A DNA stretch of 47,087 nucleotides from Nocardia nova (GTDB lineage: Bacteria; Actinomycetota; Actinomycetes; Mycobacteriales; Mycobacteriaceae), in assembly GCF_002933465.1 (NCBI RefSeq), contig NZ_PSZE01000041.1, forward strand, positions 1 to 47,087. Reading direction: 5' to 3'. Under the pieces are notes generated by a model that was given only the letters and a program-made list of their open reading frames with translations, had not been told where the DNA came from and made no database searches. How positions within the stretch are numbered: position 1 is the stretch's first letter; each line of letters begins with the position of its first letter. The translations under genes were made by a program, and so were the position numbers. Shown here one piece after another: positions 42,696-47,087 of this stretch.

Positions 42696-43688
42696 ATGAC
42701 TCTCGACCCGACCACCCGAACCGCCGCCACGACCGGACACGGATCTTCTGTGTCGGTGTGGGCGACCGGCCAGATCGCGCCCGCCGCCCAGCGCGTGCGC
42801 GGCCGGTATCACCCCGACAGCGTGAAACACCCGGCCAAGATGCTGCCCGCCATCGTGGCCCATGCCGTGCAGGCATACACCCGGCCCGGCGATTTGGTGC
42901 TGGATCCGATGTGCGGGATCGGCACCACCCTCGTCGAATCCCTGCACTTGGGCCGCCGCGTGGTAGGGGTCGAGTACGAGGCGCGGTGGGCCGAGCTGGC
43001 CCGCACCAACCTGGCCTTGGCCCGCGATGCCGGGATCGGGCTCGACGCCGCCGTCCACCAAGGCGATGCTCGCAAACTGCCCACCTTGCTGCCCGAACGG
43101 TTGCGGGGCCGGGTGGATCTGGTGATCACCTCCCCGCCCTACGGCGACTCCACCCACGGCCATGTCCGTGTGCGCGCCGGGGAAGGCGTCCACAAGACCG
43201 ACCACCGCTACGGGTCGGTCCTCGACCGCGGCAACCTCGCCAACGTCGGCCTGGGCCGGCTGCTGTCCGGATTCACCCGCATCCTCACCGGGGCCGCGGA
43301 GTTCCTGGCTCCCGGTGGGCATGTGGTGATCACCGCACGGCCGTGGCGCCAGCATGCCGAGCTGGTCAACCTGCCCGCTCATCTGATCACCTGCGGCACC
43401 CTGGCCGGGCTCACCCCCGTCGAGCGGTGCGTCGCGCTGCTGGGGCGCCTGTCCGACGGGGAGCTTGTGGCCCGCAGCTCGTTCTTCCAGCGCGACTTCA
43501 TCGTCAAACAACGCCGCGCGGGACTGCCGATGCATCTGATCGCCCACGAAGACGTCATCGTCCTGCAAAAACGCGACGACGCACGAAACACAATGGACCG
43601 CAACGGTTTCCGCCGCGCCCCCGAGCCTACATCACCGCTGCCGGTGATCGGCCAGGAAACCTTCGAGCAGTACCGGGACGCCGCATGA
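42696..43688 (+). CDS. Orphan DNA methyltransferase of the conjugative module
   Basis: A 330-residue SAM methylase. The SAM motif is LDPMCGIGTTLVES (D70, C73), the second acidic strand is VVGVEYEARWAELAR, and the catalytic TSPPYGDSTHGH starts at T145. A later GGHVVITARPW strand completes the fold. SPPY identifies an amino-methyltransferase of DNA (N4-C or N6-A); the DPMCGIGT form is also near the TRM11-like RNA group, so an RNA substrate is not excluded. No nuclease is adjacent, so it may protect the element against host restriction. AAAGGA precedes ATG 42696. Its stop overlaps the start of the ATPase gene by four bases. Confidence 0.82.
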   Translation: MTLDPTTRTAATTGHGSSVSVWATGQIAPAAQRVRGRYHPDSVKHPAKMLPAIVAHAVQAYTRPGDLVLDPMCGIGTTLVESLHLGRRVVGVEYEARWAELARTNLALARDAGIGLDAAVHQGDARKLPTLLPERLRGRVDLVITSPPYGDSTHGHVRVRAGEGVHKTDHRYGSVLDRGNLANVGLGRLLSGFTRILTGAAEFLAPGGHVVITARPWRQHAELVNLPAHLITCGTLAGLTPVERCVALLGRLSDGELVARSSFFQRDFIVKQRRAGLPMHLIAHEDVIVLQKRDDARNTMDRNGFRRAPEPTSPLPVIGQETFEQYRDAA

Positions 43689-46171
43689 GCACTCCGGTCA
43701 CCACACACGGGTGGCTGACCCGATTGCTTCTCGCCCCCGGCGAGGCGCTGCACGATCTTGCCCACGCACTCGTGTCCCCCCTGGCTATCCCGGCGATCAC
43801 CGCAGTGGCGGGGGTGCTCATGGTGGTGCGGGTGCTGGCAGGTGTGCGGCGGCGCCGGCTGGGTGCGGGGGCTCGCCTGATCACCGTGATGACTCCGCCG
43901 CAGGTCGACTCGAAGGCCGCGACCGCGGTCTGGTTGCACCTGACAGGGCAACTACGGCCCGCCTGGCGGCGCACCATGTTCGGGCAGCCGCATCTGGGAT
44001 TGGAATACACGATCACACCCGAAGACGGGGCTGCGATCCGGTTCTGGGTCCCCGGCAGTGTCCCTCCGGGTCTGGTGGAGCGGGCGATCGCCTCGGCGTG
44101 GCCCGGCGCGCACACCGACACCCAGGATTGCACCGAGCCGCCCCTGCCTCGCCCTGCCGGGACGCGAAGGGTGCTGGCCGGTGGGCAGTTGCGGCTGGGG
44201 CGTCGCGAAGCACTTCCGATCCGCACCGACCACGCTGGCGACCTCGTCCGCGATCTGATCACCGCCGCCGATGATCTCGGTCCTGGTCAGGGCGCGTGCG
44301 TGCAGGTCCTTGCTCGCCCGGTCACCGGCCGCCGCGTCGCCCGCGCTACACGCTCCGACCGCACACGCGGTGGCCTGGCGATTGGGCTGGCGCGGGAGTT
44401 GCTCGACATCCTCACCCCCGGCAACTCTCGCTCCTCGCGCGAAAGCAAGCCACCGTCGGACCAGCAGACCGCGATGGAATTCGCCTCTGCGGCGCGAGCC
44501 GCCGCGACGAAAGCGCGTGGCCCGCACTGGGAAACCCTCATCCGCTACGCGGCATCGGTCCCCGTCGACGAACAGGCGGGTGCGGCCGAGGCGCGGCGGG
44601 TGGCGCGGGGCCGCGCCGACGCGCTGGCGACGGTGTTCGGGGCATGCGCCGATCACAACTACTACCAGCGGCGGCGCTGCTGGCGCCTCGCCCTCGCATT
44701 GGGTGAGCGGCGGCTCGGGCGTGGTGATGTGCTGTCGGTGCCCGAGCTGGCCACCTTCGCGCACTTGCCCACCGAGGAGGGCTTGCCCGGTCTGCAACGC
44801 GCCGGCGCTCGCGCTCTGGCGCCGGCGCCGGAGATTCCGACCAGCGGCGAGCACACCAAACCCCTCGGCCTCGCCGACACCGCCAGCCGCCGCCCCGTCG
44901 CGGTTCGCATCGCCGACGCCCGCCACCATCTGCACATCCTCGGCCCCACCGGGGTCGGCAAATCGACCCTGCTGGCCCGAACGATCCTTGCCGACGCCGA
45001 CGCCGAACGCGGCCTGATCGTCATCGACCCCAAAGGCGATCTCGTCACCGACGTCCTGTCACGGCTCCCACGCCGCTACGCCGACCGAGTCGTGCTCTTC
45101 GACGCCGACTCCCCCGCCCCGCCCCCGTGCATCAACCCTCTCGACATCCGCCACACCGGCCATGCGGGATTGGATCTCGCCGTGGACAACCTGGTGACCA
45201 TTTTCCGGCGCGTGTTCGCCCAATGGTGGGGGCCGCGCACCGACGATGTCATGCGCGCCAGCCTGCTCACCCTGTGCGCCCAGCCCGGCACCGCCACCCT
45301 CGAAGACCTGCCGCGCCTGCTCACCGAACCCGCCTTCCGCGCCCGCGTCACCCGCACCACCAGCGACCCCGTCCTGCGCGGATTCTGGGAAGGCTACGAG
45401 CAACTGTCCGACGCCGCACGCGCGCAAGTCATCGGGCCACTCTTAAACAAGCTGCGCGCGTTCCTGTTGCGGCCGTTCGTGCGGGCCGCGATCGCCGCCG
45501 GCCCCTCCACCGTCGAGTTCGCCGACGTGCTCGACCACGGCGGCATCTGCCTCGCCCGCCTACCCAAAGGGTCGCTCGGGGAGGAGACCAGCCGACTGGT
45601 CGGATCCTTGTTGGTCGCGCGGACCTGGCAAGCCGCCACCGCCCGCGCCCGCCAGCCAGCCAACGACCGCGCCGACGCCGCCCTGGTCCTCGATGAAGCC
45701 CACAACTTCCTCAACCTGTCCACACCGGTGGAGGACATGCTCGCCGAAGCCCGCGGCCTGCACCTGTCGCTGCTGCTCGCCCACCAGAACCTCGCCCAAC
45801 TCCCCCGCGATCTGCGCGACGGCATCTCCGCCAACGCCCGCAACAAAATCATCTTCGCCGTCTCCCCCGACGACGCCCGCGAACTCGCCCGCCACACCAC
45901 ACCCTGGCTGTCCGAACACGACCTCACCCACCTCGACGCCTTCCACGCCGCCGCGCGCCTGCTCGTCCACGGCCAACAAGCCCGGCCGTTCACCCTCACC
46001 ACCGAGCCACTGCCCCCACCCACGCCCGGCCGCGCCCGCCAGATCGCCGCCGCCGCACGCGCCGGGCACACCACCCGGCCCGGCCACCACTCCACCGACG
46101 ATCCGTCGAAATCGTCGACCACCGGTGACGACGCCACGTCCTCCTCCAGTCTCGACGATCCCCGTCTGTAG
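43685..46171 (+). CDS. Type IV coupling-protein-like ATPase (VirD4/TraG/HerA type)
   Basis: An 828-residue protein. One N-terminal membrane helix (LAIPAITAVAGVLMVVRVLA) is followed by a long variable domain (to about 400). The RecA-like motor has Walker A GPTGVGKSTLLAR (420-432, K426), LIVIDPKGDLVTDVL and Walker B ALVLDEAHNFL (D670/E671). The conserved LLLAHQNLAQLP and NKIIFAVSPDDARELA strands follow, and the tail is Pro/Ser-rich. Such proteins dock the relaxosome to the type IV channel and pump DNA. The helicase-like HerA/DUF87 group is the alternative label. It is coupled to the methylase gene upstream and followed after 85 bp by the replication-relaxation gene. Confidence 0.85.
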   Translation: MSTPVTTHGWLTRLLLAPGEALHDLAHALVSPLAIPAITAVAGVLMVVRVLAGVRRRRLGAGARLITVMTPPQVDSKAATAVWLHLTGQLRPAWRRTMFGQPHLGLEYTITPEDGAAIRFWVPGSVPPGLVERAIASAWPGAHTDTQDCTEPPLPRPAGTRRVLAGGQLRLGRREALPIRTDHAGDLVRDLITAADDLGPGQGACVQVLARPVTGRRVARATRSDRTRGGLAIGLARELLDILTPGNSRSSRESKPPSDQQTAMEFASAARAAATKARGPHWETLIRYAASVPVDEQAGAAEARRVARGRADALATVFGACADHNYYQRRRCWRLALALGERRLGRGDVLSVPELATFAHLPTEEGLPGLQRAGARALAPAPEIPTSGEHTKPLGLADTASRRPVAVRIADARHHLHILGPTGVGKSTLLARTILADADAERGLIVIDPKGDLVTDVLSRLPRRYADRVVLFDADSPAPPPCINPLDIRHTGHAGLDLAVDNLVTIFRRVFAQWWGPRTDDVMRASLLTLCAQPGTATLEDLPRLLTEPAFRARVTRTTSDPVLRGFWEGYEQLSDAARAQVIGPLLNKLRAFLLRPFVRAAIAAGPSTVEFADVLDHGGICLARLPKGSLGEETSRLVGSLLVARTWQAATARARQPANDRADAALVLDEAHNFLNLSTPVEDMLAEARGLHLSLLLAHQNLAQLPRDLRDGISANARNKIIFAVSPDDARELARHTTPWLSEHDLTHLDAFHAAARLLVHGQQARPFTLTTEPLPPPTPGRARQIAAAARAGHTTRPGHHSTDDPSKSSTTGDDATSSSSLDDPRL

Positions 46172-46256
46172 TCGCTCACCGGCCAGTCAAGTCACGGGCG
46201 GTCGCCCGCGCGGCCGGGATGAGTCCCCCTTTGTGTCCGAAAGGTTTCCGTCTCTC

Positions 46257-47057
46257 ATGTTGATCACGCGCCCCGACCGGCAAGCAGATCTGCGCGCACC
46301 GCGCACCGTCCAGACCGGGCTGCCACTGGCCGATTCGCTGCGCTTGGTGGCTCGGTTAACCGACCGCGATCGCTGGATCCTGCGGATGGTGCACGAGCAT
46401 CGCGTGCTGACGACCAACCAGCTAGCCGCATTGGCCTTCCCCACCCGCAACCTTGCCCGCCGCCGCCTGGCGGCCCTGCACCGCGAACGCGTCGTGGACC
46501 GGTTCCGCCCGTTCACCACCTCCGGTAGCGCACCGTGGCATTGGGTGCTGGCCCCCGACGGCGCCGGCGTGCTCGCCGCCGAAGCCGGCGCCGAGGTCCG
46601 CGAGCTGGGCTACCGCCCTCGCCGCCGCCTCGACATCGCCCACAGCCTGCATTTGACCCACACTCTCGGCGTCAACGACTGGTTCACCACCCTCGCCATC
46701 ACCGCCGCCGACCACGACGCCACCGTGGCTGCGTGGTGGTCGGAATCGCGCTGCCGCCGCCTCTGGGGAGACCTGGCACGCCCCGACAGCTACGGTCGCT
46801 ACACCCGCCACGAGGCCCGCCTGGACTTCTTCCTCGAATACGACCTCGCCACCACCAGCCTCACCCGCGTCGCCGCCAAACTCCTCGGCTACGCAGAGCT
46901 CGCCCGCTCCACCGGCATCATCACCCCCGTCCTGCTCTGGGTGCCCACCGGCCCAAGAGAACTCGCCGCACGCCAAGCCTTGCGCGACACCGCCGCCTCA
47001 CTGCCCGATCCCACCGCAGTGCCCGTGGCCACCGCCACCGCCGACTACCTCGACACC
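46257..47057 (+). CDS. Replication-relaxation family protein, 3' end missing
   Basis: The first 267 codons of a protein with an N-terminal winged helix: DRDRWILRMVHEHRVLTTNQ, then LAALAFPTRNLARRRLAAL. After a linker, a nuclease-like or substrate-binding domain follows (VNDWFTTLAITAADHD, then AAWWSESRCRRLWG, DSYGRYTRHEARLDFFLEYD). This matches replication-relaxation proteins of actinobacterial plasmids and conjugative elements, thought to bind DNA at the origin. ATG 46257 lacks a strong ribosome-binding site. The frame continues into adapter DNA and a false stop; true sequence ends at 47057. Confidence 0.8.
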
Positions 47058-47087
47058 CTGTCTCTTATACACATCTGACGCTGCCGC
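47058..47087 (+). other. Nextera adapter contamination at contig end
   Basis: CTGTCTCTTATACACATCT (the Tn5 mosaic end used in tagmentation libraries) is followed by GACGCTGCCG, the beginning of the Nextera read adapter. The last base deviates. The translated tail LSLIHI is the usual trace of this artefact in databases. Confidence 0.97.

Overview
The window looks like chromosome of a high-GC mycolate-type actinobacterium, most likely Nocardia or a close relative. The main evidence is a complete bacterial type I fatty acid synthase (one polypeptide of about 3115 residues) followed by acpS, together with YbaB/EbfC, DUF3618, Excalibur and Bcp genes of the kind found in this group. The window is the end of an assembly contig: the last 30 bases are Illumina Nextera adapter, not genome.

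Layout. (1) 1-1957: mobile-element debris. Two IS3-family elements appear nested, followed by a hypothetical gene, a decayed serine-resolvase fragment and the 3' portion of a tRNA-Lys-like gene that still carries its terminator, which looks like an old attachment site. (2) 2105-19518: ordinary chromosome: YbaB/EbfC, a small conserved-looking protein, a crotonase-fold enzyme under a perfect palindromic operator, a divergent MarR/pirin pair, a secreted Excalibur protein, DUF3618, bcp, a membrane protein, a TetR regulator, acpS and fas. (3) 19900-19981: tRNA-Leu(UAG), which marks the edge of a large accessory region. (4) 20015-35137: a lower-GC cargo region bracketed by two homologous modules in inverted orientation, each an AbrB-like protein translated together with a tyrosine recombinase. 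The cargo holds a tightly coupled five-gene operon (aspartyl/asparaginyl-hydroxylase-like oxygenase, nucleotidyltransferase, LOG/SLOG protein, orotate-phosphoribosyltransferase-like enzyme, HAD phosphatase). A SAM methyltransferase gene diverges from it and a full-length extra alanyl-tRNA synthetase converges on it. Next come a NYN-LOTUS protein, a NotI-like restriction-modification pair and an IS21-type terminal-repeat remnant. (5) 35309-47057: a conjugation module with two divergent units. The leftward unit encodes a sigma-like protein, a VirB2-like pilin, a VirB6-like membrane protein and a VirB4 ATPase. The rightward unit encodes a degenerate methyltransferase-like protein, a DNA methyltransferase, a coupling-type ATPase and a replication-relaxation protein cut off by the contig end. 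Between the units lie two facing arrays of 11-bp repeats with an AT-rich segment.

How it may work together (inference). Regions 4 and 5 read as an integrative conjugative element, or a composite of two elements, inserted beside tRNA-Leu. The cargo enzymes suggest nucleotide/nucleobase remodelling plus hydroxylation, methylation and nucleotidylation, with an alanyl-tRNA synthetase that could either protect the host or supply activated alanine. I do not recognise this seven-gene set as a characterised pathway, and it is the strongest candidate here for an undescribed system. No relaxase is visible in the window; it may lie beyond the contig end.
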